A DNA stretch of 38,264 nucleotides. Origin: Burkholderiales bacterium (GTDB taxonomy: Bacteria; Pseudomonadota; Gammaproteobacteria; Burkholderiales; SG8-39). Below, one piece after another: positions 7,179 through 15,005 of this stretch. The DNA is taken from assembly GCA_026416295.1 (NCBI GenBank), contig JAOAFL010000068.1, forward strand, positions 1 to 38,264. The letters are read 5' to 3'. Under the pieces are notes generated by a model. That model was not told the DNA's origin and did no database searches. It saw only the letters and a program-made list of their open reading frames with translations. Each line of letters begins with the position of its first letter. Positions within the stretch are counted from its first letter, which is position 1. A program made the position numbers and the translations under genes.

Positions 7179-9022
7179 AGCGGATCGAAGCGGTCAACGA
7201 CTTCGTCGTCAAGTTCGCCAACGTCAACGGCTCGGGCTCGGCCTCGGCGAACGAGCTGTTCGCGAAGAGCTTCCTGCGCATGGGCATCCCGGTGAGCCCG
7301 AGGAACATCTTCCCGTCGAACATCCAGGGCCTGCCCACCTGGTACGAGGTTCGCGTGACCGAGAAGGGCTACCTCGGCCGGCGCGGCGGCGTGGACCTGA
7401 TGGTGCAGATGAACGCGCAGACCTGGGACCAGGACCTGAAGGAGATCGAGCCCGGCGGCTACCTGTTCTACGACAACACCAAGCCGCTTCCGAAGTCGAA
7501 GTTCCGCGACGACGTACACGCGATCGGCATGCCGCTCACCGAGATCTGCAACGCGAGCTACACCGACGCGCGCGAGCGGCAGCTGATGAAGAACATCATC
7601 TACGTCGGCGCGCTCGCCGGCATGATGGGGCTCGAGCCGGAGGCGATCGCGGAACTCATCGGCGAGCAGTACAAGGGCAAGGACAAGCTCCTCAAGCCCA
7701 ACCTGAACGCCCTGCAGATGGGGCTCAACTACGCGCGCGAGCACCTGAAGGACGCGCTCGGCCTGAAGGCGCGCCGCGCAAACGCCGTCGGCGACCGCAT
7801 CTTCGTCGACGGCAACTCGGCCGCCGCGCTCGGCTGCGTCTACGGCGGCGCGACCGTGTGCGCCTGGTACCCGATCACGCCGTCCTCGTCGCTCGCGGAA
7901 GCGTTCGCCGCGTACTGCCGGCGGCTGCGCACCGACAAGGACACCGGGCGCGCGAAATACGCGATCCTCCAGGCCGAGGACGAGCTCGCCTCGATCGGCA
8001 TCGTGGTGGGCGCCGGGTGGAACGGCGCGCGGGCGTTCACCGCGACCTCGGGGCCGGGAATTTCGCTCATGACCGAGTTCATCGGGCTCGCGTATTTCGC
8101 CGAGATTCCGGTGACGATCATCGACGTGCAGCGGGGCGGTCCCTCGACCGGCATGCCGACGCGCACGCAGCAATCGGATGTGCTCGCCTGCGCCTACGCC
8201 TCGCACGGCGACACGAAGCACGTGCTGCTCTTCCCCGAGGACCCCTACGAGTGCTTCGAGTTCTCGGCGCTCGCGCTCGACCTCGCCGACCGGCTGCAGA
8301 CGCCGGTGTTCGTGATGACCGATCTCGACATCGGCATGAACCAGCGTCTTTCGCGGCCGTTCGCGTGGGACGACAGCCGGCGCTACGACCGCGGCAAGGT
8401 GATGACCGCGGAAGACCTGGAAGCCGGGCGCGAGTTCGCGCGCTACCTCGACGTGGACGGCGACGGCATCCCCTGGCGCACGCTGCCCGGTACGCACCCG
8501 ACGCGCGGCGCCTACTTCCCCCGCGGCACGAGCCGCAATCCGTACGCGGTCTATTCCGAAGCCGGGCCCGACTACGTCTACAACATGCAGCGGCTGCTGA
8601 AGAAGCACGAGTTCGCGAAAACGCTCGTGCCGAAGCCGGTGCTCACGCCCGCGCGCGCGCCGGCGCGCTTCGGCGCGATCTACTACGGTTCGACGAGCCC
8701 GGCGATGCACGAGGCGCTCGACCTGCTCGCCGATCGGGGCATCTACGTGAACGCGCTGCGCGTGCGCGCTTTTCCGTTCCAGGACGAGATCCGCGACTTC
8801 GTGCGCTCGCATCACAAGGTGTTCGTCGTCGAGCAGAACCGGGACGCGCAGCTGAAGACGCTGCTCGTCAACGAGGCCGGCATCGAGGCCGCGAGCCTCG
8901 TGCCGGTGCTGCACTACGACGGCACGCCGATCACCGCGCGTTTCATCACCCGCGAGATCGCAGAGGCGGTCGCGCGGCTGAACGTGCGGCCGCTCGTGCG
9001 GCGCGAGGAGAAGGCGGCATGA
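7175..9022 (+). CDS. korA: 2-oxoacid:ferredoxin oxidoreductase, fused gamma-alpha subunit (KorA type)
   Basis: This 615-residue subunit fuses a gamma domain (about residues 1-190, including VNGSGSASANELFAK and the GYLGRRGGVDLMVQM block) to an alpha domain starting near residue 200. WYPITPSSSLAEAF near residue 231 and GPGISLMTEFIGLAYFAEIPV are typical of the alpha domain. With KorB it should oxidise a 2-oxoacid with CoA to acyl-CoA and CO2 and reduce ferredoxin, or run in reverse. 2-Oxoglutarate is the likeliest substrate from the KorAB-like organisation, but pyruvate or another 2-oxoacid cannot be excluded by reading alone. The start at ATG 7175 overlaps the previous stop. Unusually, a signal-peptide hydrolase gene follows instead of korB. 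Confidence 0.85.
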   Translation: MKRIEAVNDFVVKFANVNGSGSASANELFAKSFLRMGIPVSPRNIFPSNIQGLPTWYEVRVTEKGYLGRRGGVDLMVQMNAQTWDQDLKEIEPGGYLFYDNTKPLPKSKFRDDVHAIGMPLTEICNASYTDARERQLMKNIIYVGALAGMMGLEPEAIAELIGEQYKGKDKLLKPNLNALQMGLNYAREHLKDALGLKARRANAVGDRIFVDGNSAAALGCVYGGATVCAWYPITPSSSLAEAFAAYCRRLRTDKDTGRAKYAILQAEDELASIGIVVGAGWNGARAFTATSGPGISLMTEFIGLAYFAEIPVTIIDVQRGGPSTGMPTRTQQSDVLACAYASHGDTKHVLLFPEDPYECFEFSALALDLADRLQTPVFVMTDLDIGMNQRLSRPFAWDDSRRYDRGKVMTAEDLEAGREFARYLDVDGDGIPWRTLPGTHPTRGAYFPRGTSRNPYAVYSEAGPDYVYNMQRLLKKHEFAKTLVPKPVLTPARAPARFGAIYYGSTSPAMHEALDLLADRGIYVNALRVRAFPFQDEIRDFVRSHHKVFVVEQNRDAQLKTLLVNEAGIEAASLVPVLHYDGTPITARFITREIAEAVARLNVRPLVRREEKAA

Positions 9023-10203
9023 AGCGGGGCGTTGCGCTCCTCGTGTGGCTTGCGTCGGGGGCGGCGCTCGCCGGGCCCGACGCGGCGCTGCTCGGCGCGG
9101 CCGAGGGCTACCCGGTCTGTCCGCTGCCGCGGCAGGGCTCGATGGAGCAGCGCTGCCTCGTCGGCACCTACAGCCACTTCGATCAAGTGGTGCCGGCGCG
9201 CAAGGTGGCGCGCGGCGCGGTGGTGCGGGAACTGAAGCGCGCGCCGAAGGAACCCGATGCGGTGGACATCGGCGCGTTCATGGCGGCGAACCGCAACACC
9301 GGTCTTCTGCTCCTCAAGGGCGACACGATCCTCGCCGAACGCTATCAGTATGACCGCAGGCCCGAGCATCGCTTCAACTCCATGTCCATGGCGAAGACGG
9401 TGGTGGCCATGCTCGTCGGCGTCGCGATCGAGGAGGGGAAAATCAAGTCGGTGGACGACCGCGCCGATCAGTACGTTTCCGAGCTGAAAGGGCATCCCTA
9501 CGGCGAAACCCCGCTTCGGCACCTGCTCACGATGTCCTCGGGTGTCAGGTTCCGCGAGGAGTACGACGGCGCTGACGACGTTGCAGTCCTCGTGCGCTCG
9601 ACGTACCTCGGGCAGGGACCCGGCTGCGCAGCGACGGTCGCGCCGTTTCGCACGCGCGAGCGCGCGCCGGGCGAGCGGTTCTATTACGCCTCGGCCGAAA
9701 CCCAGGTGCTCGGGCTCGTGCTTCGCGCGGCGACCGGAAAGCATCTCGCGGACTACCTCTCGGAAAAGATCTGGCAGCCGATGGGGGCGGAAGCCGACGC
9801 CTCCTGGCTTGTCGACGGCGGGGGCTGCGAGATCGGTCACGCGGGGCTGCAGGCGACGCTGCGTGACTGGGGCAGGCTCGGTCTGCTGCTTGCCGAGGGC
9901 GGTGCATGGAACGGCAGGCAGATCATCCCGGCGGGGTGGCTCAAGGCGGCGACGACGCCCGAATCGTCCCACCTACGACCGGGCACGGCGACGAAGTTCC
10001 TCGGTTACGGCTACCAGACCTGGATCGTGCCGGGCGTGCGCCAGACCTTCGCGCTGCTCGGCGTGCGCGGGCAGGCGGTGTTCGTCGATCCGGCGGCGAA
10101 GCTCGTCGCCGTGCACACCGCGGTGCACGCGCAGCCGCGCGATCCGGCGCTCGGCAATCAGTTCAGTCTGTGGAACGCGCTCCTGCGTTCCCGCGACCTG
10201 TGA
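9019..10203 (+). CDS. Secreted beta-lactamase-fold serine hydrolase (NylB/class C-like)
   Basis: The protein has 394 residues and an N-terminal signal peptide (MKRGVALLVWLASGAALA), so it should be exported. The mature part matches the serine beta-lactamase/D-Ala-D-Ala carboxypeptidase/6-aminohexanoate-dimer-hydrolase superfamily. It has an SMAK nucleophile motif (S123, K126), the usual HLLTMSSGVRF segment and a YAS motif with Y223. The third, KTG-like motif is not clear; GVRGQAVFVDP occupies that area, as in NylB-type esterases. Substrate is unknown. It is embedded between korA and korB, overlapping korA by 4 bases and ending 7 bases before korB, so it is surely co-transcribed. An exported hydrolase has no obvious part in a cytosolic ferredoxin enzyme. 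Confidence 0.85.
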   Translation: MKRGVALLVWLASGAALAGPDAALLGAAEGYPVCPLPRQGSMEQRCLVGTYSHFDQVVPARKVARGAVVRELKRAPKEPDAVDIGAFMAANRNTGLLLLKGDTILAERYQYDRRPEHRFNSMSMAKTVVAMLVGVAIEEGKIKSVDDRADQYVSELKGHPYGETPLRHLLTMSSGVRFREEYDGADDVAVLVRSTYLGQGPGCAATVAPFRTRERAPGERFYYASAETQVLGLVLRAATGKHLADYLSEKIWQPMGAEADASWLVDGGGCEIGHAGLQATLRDWGRLGLLLAEGGAWNGRQIIPAGWLKAATTPESSHLRPGTATKFLGYGYQTWIVPGVRQTFALLGVRGQAVFVDPAAKLVAVHTAVHAQPRDPALGNQFSLWNALLRSRDL

Positions 10204-10210
10204 GACGGCG

Positions 10211-11266
10211 ATGACCTACCTTGCGAAACCGAAGCTGCACCACCCGAGCCTTCAGAAGAACCGCCTCGGCTACACGCGCCGCGACTACGAGGGCAAGGTC
10301 TCGACGCTGTGCGCCGGCTGCGGCCACGACTCGATTTCCGCGGCGCTCATTCAGGCGTTCTGGGAACTCGCGATCGAGCCGCACCGGGTCGCCAAGCTCT
10401 CCGGCATCGGCTGCTCCTCGAAGACGCCGGACTACTTCCTCGGCAATTCGCACGGCTTCAACTCGGTGCACGGGCGCATGCCGTCGGTGCTGACCGGAGC
10501 GGCGCTCGCGAACCGCGACCTCATCTACCTCGGCGTCTCGGGCGACGGCGATTCGGCCTCGATCGGCCTGGGGCAGTTCGCGCACGCGATGCGCCGCGGC
10601 GTCAACATGACCTACATCCTCGAGAACAACGGCGTCTACGGCCTCACCAAGGGCCAGTTCTCGGCGACCGCCGACCAGGGCTCGAAATCCAAGCGCGGCG
10701 CGGTGAACACCGACAGCCCCGTGGACGCGGTGTCGCTCGCCCTCATCATGGGCGCGACCTTCGTCGCGCGCTCGTTTTCCGGCGACAAACGCCAGCTCGT
10801 GCCGCTGGTCAAGGCCGCGATCGCGCATCCGGGGGCGGCGTTCATCGACGTCATCAGCCCGTGCGTCGCGTTCAACAATCATCCCGGCTCGACCAAGAGC
10901 TACGACTACGTGCGCGAGCACAACGAGGCGGTCAACCGGCTCGACTTCTGGCCGAGCCGCGAGGCGATCACTGTGGACTACGACGAGGGCGACACGGTCG
11001 AAGTCGTGCAGCACGACGGCTCGGTGCTCCGGCTTCGCAAGCTCGAGCCCGATTACGATCCCACCGACCGGATCGCAGCGCTCGCGCGCGTCGCGCGCGC
11101 GGCCGAAAAAGGCGAGGTGCTCACCGGCCTCATCTACCTCAAGCCCGACGCCGAGGATCTGCACGCGCATCTGAACACGGTCGAGACGCCGCTCAACCGC
11201 CTCGCCGAGTCCGACCTCTGCCCTGGCGCGGCGGTGCTCGAGCGAATCAACGCGGCGCTGCGCTGA
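10211..11266 (+). CDS. korB: 2-oxoacid:ferredoxin oxidoreductase beta subunit (KorB type)
   Basis: This 351-residue subunit binds thiamine diphosphate: GDGD at 111-114 and ENNGVYGLTKGQ from about 138. Cysteines C34 and C37 (LCAGCGH), C68 (GIGCSS) and C218 (SPCVAF) are well placed to hold the single [4Fe-4S] cluster of this family. It is longer than many KorB proteins because of a C-terminal extension from about residue 250 that includes VQHDGSVLRLRKLEPDYDP and GLIYLKPDAEDLH. The start ATG lies 7 bases after the serine hydrolase stop. With the two other kor-type genes it makes a complete enzyme plus electron-transfer partner. Confidence 0.88.
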   Translation: MTYLAKPKLHHPSLQKNRLGYTRRDYEGKVSTLCAGCGHDSISAALIQAFWELAIEPHRVAKLSGIGCSSKTPDYFLGNSHGFNSVHGRMPSVLTGAALANRDLIYLGVSGDGDSASIGLGQFAHAMRRGVNMTYILENNGVYGLTKGQFSATADQGSKSKRGAVNTDSPVDAVSLALIMGATFVARSFSGDKRQLVPLVKAAIAHPGAAFIDVISPCVAFNNHPGSTKSYDYVREHNEAVNRLDFWPSREAITVDYDEGDTVEVVQHDGSVLRLRKLEPDYDPTDRIAALARVARAAEKGEVLTGLIYLKPDAEDLHAHLNTVETPLNRLAESDLCPGAAVLERINAALR

Positions 11267-11344
11267 CGTGGGGAGTCGGCTGGCGGCGCACCGATCGAAT
11301 CCCGACGTTGGGCACTCCGCCGATCCGGTTCGCCAACGGCTGCC

Positions 11345-11879
11345 GTGCCTGCATCTCGGCTGATCGGCCAGATCGCCGAAGCGGCGGCGGTCCTCGATAC
11401 CATCGGCGCCCGGTACGCGCTCATCGGCGGCCTTGCGCTCGCTTCGCACAGGGTCGTTCGCGCGACCCACGACGTCGATCTGCTGGTGGAGGCCGAGATG
11501 GCGGACGCGATCGACGCGGCGCTGCGCAGAATCGGCTATCGTAGCCTGTACCCGCAGCGCGGACGCCGCGAATTACGCGCGCGGCGACGAACGCCTGGAT
11601 CTCCTTTATGCGCGCCGGCCCATTTCGCGCCGGCTCCTCGCCGCGGCGCGGGAGCCCGCGAGCGGGTTCGGCAACCTGAGGGTCGTCGCTGCGGAAGGGC
11701 TGATCGGCTTCAAGCTGCAGGCGGTCGTCAACGACCCGGACAGAGTTCGGGACCTGGAGGATATCCGCGCGCTGTTGCGCGCGAACCGCGACACCCTGGA
11801 CATGTCGGAAGTCCGCGAGTACTTTCGGCTCTTTGACCGGGAATCGCTCCTCGATGAGCTGCTTCGCGAATTGCGCTGA
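11345..11879 (+). pseudogene. Nucleotidyltransferase-fold protein, frameshifted (AbiEii/MNT-like)
   Basis: Reading from GTG 11345 gives an N-terminal nucleotidyltransferase core with YALIGGLALASHR and THDVDLLVE (the GG...DxD arrangement). The frame is then lost. The rest, from about SADAANYARGDERLDLLYARRP to the stop at 11879, continues in the next frame. The best join is one extra C in the CCC run at 11551-11553: GYRSLY in the first frame would run directly into RSADAANY. Repaired, the protein is about 177 residues, a normal size for this family of single-domain nucleotidyltransferases. Either the gene is newly broken or the read has a one-base error; the rest of both frames is clean. A short ORF overlaps its 3' end. 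Confidence 0.75.
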
Positions 11880-12036
11880 CGCGCCGCTCGCCGCCGAGGC
11901 CGGCTTGTCCGCCCCGCCGCCTGCGGGCGAGGATCCCTGGCGAACGTTCGAAGAGCTGATGGCGGTCGTCGAGGCGCTTTGCCCCGAGTGGCCGCAGCGT
12001 CCGACGTTTCCGCAGGACGCGAAGTTTCTGCTTTGA
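11854..12036 (+). CDS. Short hypothetical protein downstream of the nucleotidyltransferase
   Basis: This 60-residue ORF starts at ATG 11854, overlapping the end of the nucleotidyltransferase frame by 26 bases; a TTG at 11833 is an alternative start. The N-terminal third is low complexity (Ala/Pro-rich). The C-terminal half looks constrained, with DPWRTFEELMAVVEALCPEW followed by WPQRPTF and an FLL ending. I do not recognise a named family. The overlap suggests a coupled two-gene unit, as in toxin-antitoxin-like nucleotidyltransferase pairs, but nothing here proves that function. Confidence 0.5.
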   Translation: MSCFANCADAPLAAEAGLSAPPPAGEDPWRTFEELMAVVEALCPEWPQRPTFPQDAKFLL

Positions 12037-12168
12037 CCGGCGCAGAGCCTCGCTCGCGCCCGCCGACGCAAGCCGGTCCGAGCGCAGCGGCACGGTCGGG
12101 CAGGCTTCGGTGGGGAGCGCGGAACGCGGCGCATCGAAACGCGGGCCGCGCAGGGCGGCCGCTTCCGG

Positions 12169-12174
12169 TAGCAT
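12169..12174 (+). promoter_or_regulatory. -10-like TAGCAT close to the gloC start
   Basis: TAGCAT ends 9 bases before the GTG at 12184, and no Shine-Dalgarno-like sequence is visible. It would fit a very short or absent leader. No convincing -35 is seen, so this is only suggestive. Confidence 0.25.
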
Positions 12175-12183
12175 CGCGCCTTC

Positions 12184-12840
12184 GTGATGAAAGTCGCGAT
12201 CGTTCCGGTCACCCCGTTTCAGCAAAACTGCTCGATTCTCGTGGACGAGGACACCGGTCGCGCCGCGATCGTGGATCCCGGCGGGGATCTCGATCGGGTG
12301 CTGGACACGCTCGCGCGCACCGGGGCGAGGCTGGAGAGGATCCTTCTCACGCACGGACACCTCGACCACTGCGCAGGGGCCGCGGAGCTGCGCCGGCGCA
12401 CCGGTGCCCCGATCGAGGGCCCGCAGCGCGAGGACCGCTTCTGGATCGAGCAGTTGCCGCTTGCGGCCGCGCGCTACGGATTTCCGCCCGCGGAAGCGTT
12501 CGAGCCCGACCGCTGGCTGGAGGACGGCGACACGGTCGCCGTCGGCAACCGCACGCTCGAAGTGCGCCACTGCCCCGGCCACACGCCGGGGCACGTCGTC
12601 TTCTACAGCGCGCCCGAGCGCCTGGCGATCGTCGGGGACGTGCTGTTCGCCGGCTCGATCGGCCGCACCGATTTTCCGCGCGGCGACTACGCGACGCTCA
12701 TTCGCTCGATCACCGGAAAACTCTGGCCGCTCGGCGACGACGTCGCGTTCGTTCCCGGCCACGGCCCGGCCTCGACCTTCGGCGAAGAACGCCAGACGAA
12801 CCCGTTCGTCTCCGATCGCGCGCTCGCCGGACGACACTGA
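12184..12840 (+). CDS. gloC: Type II hydroxyacylglutathione hydrolase-like metallo-hydrolase (GloC/YcbL)
   Basis: This 218-residue protein matches the E. coli YcbL/GloC pattern along its length: an N-terminal IVPVTPFQQNCSILV, the metal motif THGHLDH, CPGHTPGHVVFY, GRTDFPRGDY, and a C-terminal FVPGHGPASTFGEER with a TNPF motif. It should be a metallo-beta-lactamase-fold thioesterase that hydrolyses S-lactoylglutathione or similar thioesters in the cytosol. The length agrees with YcbL (about 215) and is shorter than GloB. The GTG at 12184 and ATG at 12187 are both possible starts. It stands alone on its strand with 147 bases of non-coding sequence in front. Confidence 0.9.
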   Translation: MMKVAIVPVTPFQQNCSILVDEDTGRAAIVDPGGDLDRVLDTLARTGARLERILLTHGHLDHCAGAAELRRRTGAPIEGPQREDRFWIEQLPLAAARYGFPPAEAFEPDRWLEDGDTVAVGNRTLEVRHCPGHTPGHVVFYSAPERLAIVGDVLFAGSIGRTDFPRGDYATLIRSITGKLWPLGDDVAFVPGHGPASTFGEERQTNPFVSDRALAGRH

Positions 12841-12991
12841 GGGCAAAAGCCTCGCGCCGCACCTTGCCCGCACCGGGCGCTCGGCCGCGAGAGTTCTCGC
12901 CGGTGCGCGCCGGCGCGGCAGCGCTCTCGATCCCGCTCGAAAACCCGTCGGTCGATCTCGAACTGCGCGATCCGCGCTGCGCGCGGCTCGC

Positions 12992-13285
12992 TCACGCGAC
13001 GCCTTCGATGATGCGAAAGTCGCGCTCGGCGGCCTCCCCCAGCACCCGCAGCGCTTCCTGGTACGCCGGCCCGTCGTGGACCTTGTGGGCCGTGGCGAGG
13101 CTGTCGAACTCGACGATCACGGTGCGCTGCATCAGACCCTGCTCGTACACCTTGTCGGGCATGCCGCGCGCGAGAAATCGGCCGCCTGCGGCCTGAATCG
13201 CCGGGCCGGCGAGCTTCGCGTATTCGGCAAGGCGCTCGGGGTCGCGAATCGACCGGTAGCAGGATACCCAGTAAGCCTTCGGCAT
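12992..13285 (-). CDS. DUF1330 family protein
   Basis: This 97-residue protein begins KAYWVSCYRSIRDPERLAEY and carries GGRFLARG, VIVEFDSLATAHK and AYQEALRVL. This is the pattern of the DUF1330 dimeric alpha-beta barrel family, whose biochemical role is not established. The start ATG 13285 is supported by AGGAGG seven bases upstream, one of the clearest ribosome-binding sites in the window. It is a single gene, convergent with gloC (151 bases of apparently non-coding sequence between the stops) and divergent from the M20 peptidase. Confidence 0.88.
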   Translation of the reverse strand: MPKAYWVSCYRSIRDPERLAEYAKLAGPAIQAAGGRFLARGMPDKVYEQGLMQRTVIVEFDSLATAHKVHDGPAYQEALRVLGEAAERDFRIIEGVA

Positions 13286-13344
13286 GCGTCGTTCCTCCTA
13301 GAAAGAAGCGGCAAGGCCGTAGGATAGCGCCGCCTTCCCTCGGG

Positions 13345-13350
13345 TATGAT
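13345..13350 (+). promoter_or_regulatory. -10-like TATGAT close to the M20 peptidase start
   Basis: TATGAT ends 7 bases before ATG 13358 with no Shine-Dalgarno sequence between or before. If it is a -10 element, transcription would begin at or next to the start codon. The -35 region is not convincing. Confidence 0.3.
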
Positions 13351-13357
13351 CGCGCGC

Positions 13358-14485
13358 ATGAACGCGGCCGACGCGGTTTCGCTCGCGCGCGACCTCCTTC
13401 GCTTCGAGACGGTGAACCCGCCCGGTGCCGAGCGCGAGTGCGCGCGCTTCGCCGGCCGGCTGCTCGAAGACTGGGGCTACGCGGTCGAATACCACGAGTA
13501 CGCCGAGGCGCGAACGAGCGTGATCGCGCGCGCGGGCGGCGACGGCGAAGGCGCCCCGCTCTGCCTCACCGGCCATCTGGACGTCGTCCCGCTCGGTGCG
13601 CGCGCGTGGGCAAAAGACCCGTTCGCGGGCGAGACGGACGGCGACCGGCTCTACGGGCGCGGCGCGTCCGACATGAAGGCGGGGGTGGCGGCGATGCTTC
13701 TTGCCGCGCGTACGTTCGCCGGAAAGCTCGCCGGAACGCCGGGCATCGTGCTCGTCCTTACCGCGGGGGAAGAAGGCGGCTGTGTCGGCTCGCAGCATCT
13801 TGCCGCGCGGCCCGATCTCATGGGGCGCGCGGGCGCGATCGTCGTCGGCGAGCCGACCTCGAACGAACCGCTCGTCGGCCACAAGGGGTCGGTCAAGTTC
13901 TACGCCCGCTTTCGCGGCGTCGCGGCGCACGGCTCGATGCCGCACCTCGGCGTGAACGCGGTGTACAAGGCCGCGCGCGCTGTCGCGAGGCTCGAGGCCT
14001 TCGACTTCGGCGTCGCCCCGCATCCGGTGATGGGCGCACCGACGCTGAACGTCGGCACCTTCGAGGGCGGAAGCGGAATCAACCTCGTGCCCGATGCCGC
14101 GCGGATCGGCGTGGATGTGCGCACGGTACCGGGAGTCGATCATGCGGCGCTCCTCGAGCGCCTCGCCGCGACGATCGGCGAGGAGGCGGAACTGGAGGTC
14201 GTCTCCGACCTCGAGCCCGTGTGGACCGAGCCGGGCTCGGCGTGGGTCGCGCGCGTCTTCGAGATCTGTAGCCGGGTGCGCGGAAAAGCGCCCGAGCCGC
14301 GCACCGCACCTTACATGACCGACGCCGCGAATCTGCGCCGGGTCTGGCGCGGCGCGCCGGCGGTCGTGCTCGGACCCGGCGAGCCCGAGATGGCGCACCA
14401 GACCGACGAATACTGCTCGATCGAGCGCCTGCGCGAGGCGGTCGCGCTCTACGAGGCGATCGTCGCCGACTGGTGCGCGCGCTGA
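13358..14485 (+). CDS. M20 family metallopeptidase (ArgE/DapE/CPG2-like)
   Basis: The protein has 375 residues from ATG 13358; an in-frame ATG at 13346 would add four residues but overlaps a possible -10 element. The di-zinc M20 pattern is visible: LTGHLDVVP, GRGASDMKAG, the catalytic TAGEEGG, a later VGEPTS, and a histidine near the end (EMAHQTDEYCS). The dimerisation domain lies in the middle (KGSVKFYARFRGVAAHGS). Members remove acyl groups from amino acids or cleave dipeptides in the cytosol, and no signal peptide is seen. No arginine or lysine biosynthesis genes are nearby, so a specific argE or dapE assignment is not justified. Confidence 0.9.
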   Translation: MNAADAVSLARDLLRFETVNPPGAERECARFAGRLLEDWGYAVEYHEYAEARTSVIARAGGDGEGAPLCLTGHLDVVPLGARAWAKDPFAGETDGDRLYGRGASDMKAGVAAMLLAARTFAGKLAGTPGIVLVLTAGEEGGCVGSQHLAARPDLMGRAGAIVVGEPTSNEPLVGHKGSVKFYARFRGVAAHGSMPHLGVNAVYKAARAVARLEAFDFGVAPHPVMGAPTLNVGTFEGGSGINLVPDAARIGVDVRTVPGVDHAALLERLAATIGEEAELEVVSDLEPVWTEPGSAWVARVFEICSRVRGKAPEPRTAPYMTDAANLRRVWRGAPAVVLGPGEPEMAHQTDEYCSIERLREAVALYEAIVADWCAR

Positions 14486-14492
14486 AGGCGCG

Positions 14493-14990
14493 TCAGCCGA
14501 TGCGGATGCGCCGCGCGCGCGGCGCCTCGGCTTTCGGCAGGCGCACCGTCAGTACGCCGTTTCTGAAGCTCGCCTCGGCGCGCTCGGCGTGCACCGCGCA
14601 GGGAAGGGCGATCGCGCGCTCGAACGCCCCGAAGGCGCACTGGCGCAGGTACCAGCCGCCGGCGACCGCGGTGTGGTCCATGCGCTTTTCGCCGCGCACG
14701 TAGAGGACGTTGCCCTCGACGACGACCTCACAGTCGTCCTTCTCCACCCCGGGAAGCTCAAGACGCACCACGATGTCGCCGCCTGTATCCATCACGTCGC
14801 CCGCGAGCAGGCTCCAGTGCGGGGCGTCCGCCGCGACGACGTCGCCGCCGTCCTTGTCCTTGCGCGTAAAGCGCGTGAGCGCGTTCGCCGAGCGCGAGAG
14901 CAACTCGCGCCAGCCCTCGGTGAGGCTCTCCCAGCCGCGCGCGAGATCGCGGCCGATCTCTCTTCCGAACTGCTGCAGGGTCTCGAGCAT
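14493..14990 (-). CDS. Hsp20/alpha-crystallin small heat shock protein
   Basis: This 165-residue protein has an N-terminal helical stretch of about 65 residues and then the alpha-crystallin domain. The domain runs from DIVVRLELPGVEKDDCEV through VLYVRGEKR to the closing GVLTVRLPKAE. Such proteins hold unfolding proteins in the cytosol until ATP-dependent chaperones act. The start ATG 14990 has GAGGAGG just upstream. It lies 15 bases after the DegP-like gene on the same strand, so the two are probably one transcript, matching a heat-shock context shared with htpG. The C-terminal IxI-like anchor is represented by RIRIG. Confidence 0.93.
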   Translation of the reverse strand: MLETLQQFGREIGRDLARGWESLTEGWRELLSRSANALTRFTRKDKDGGDVVAADAPHWSLLAGDVMDTGGDIVVRLELPGVEKDDCEVVVEGNVLYVRGEKRMDHTAVAGGWYLRQCAFGAFERAIALPCAVHAERAEASFRNGVLTVRLPKAEAPRARRIRIG

Positions 14991-15005
14991 CGCTCGCCTC
15001 CTCGT

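Noticed and set aside
6986-8914. Long minus-strand open frame opposite korA
   Set aside because: High GC keeps antisense frames open. Its translation is rich in Arg, His and Val with no motif, and korA is certain on the other strand.
12841-12991. Possible protein piece between gloC and the DUF1330 gene (LSIPLENPSVDLELRDPRC)
   Set aside because: It lacks a start, ends inside the opposite gene and shows no recognisable motif; I treat the 151 bases as non-coding.
13346-13357. Upstream ATG as the start of the M20 peptidase
   Set aside because: It overlaps the possible -10 element TATGAT, adds only MIAR, and has no ribosome-binding site; ATG 13358 gives a more typical N-terminus. The point is not settled.
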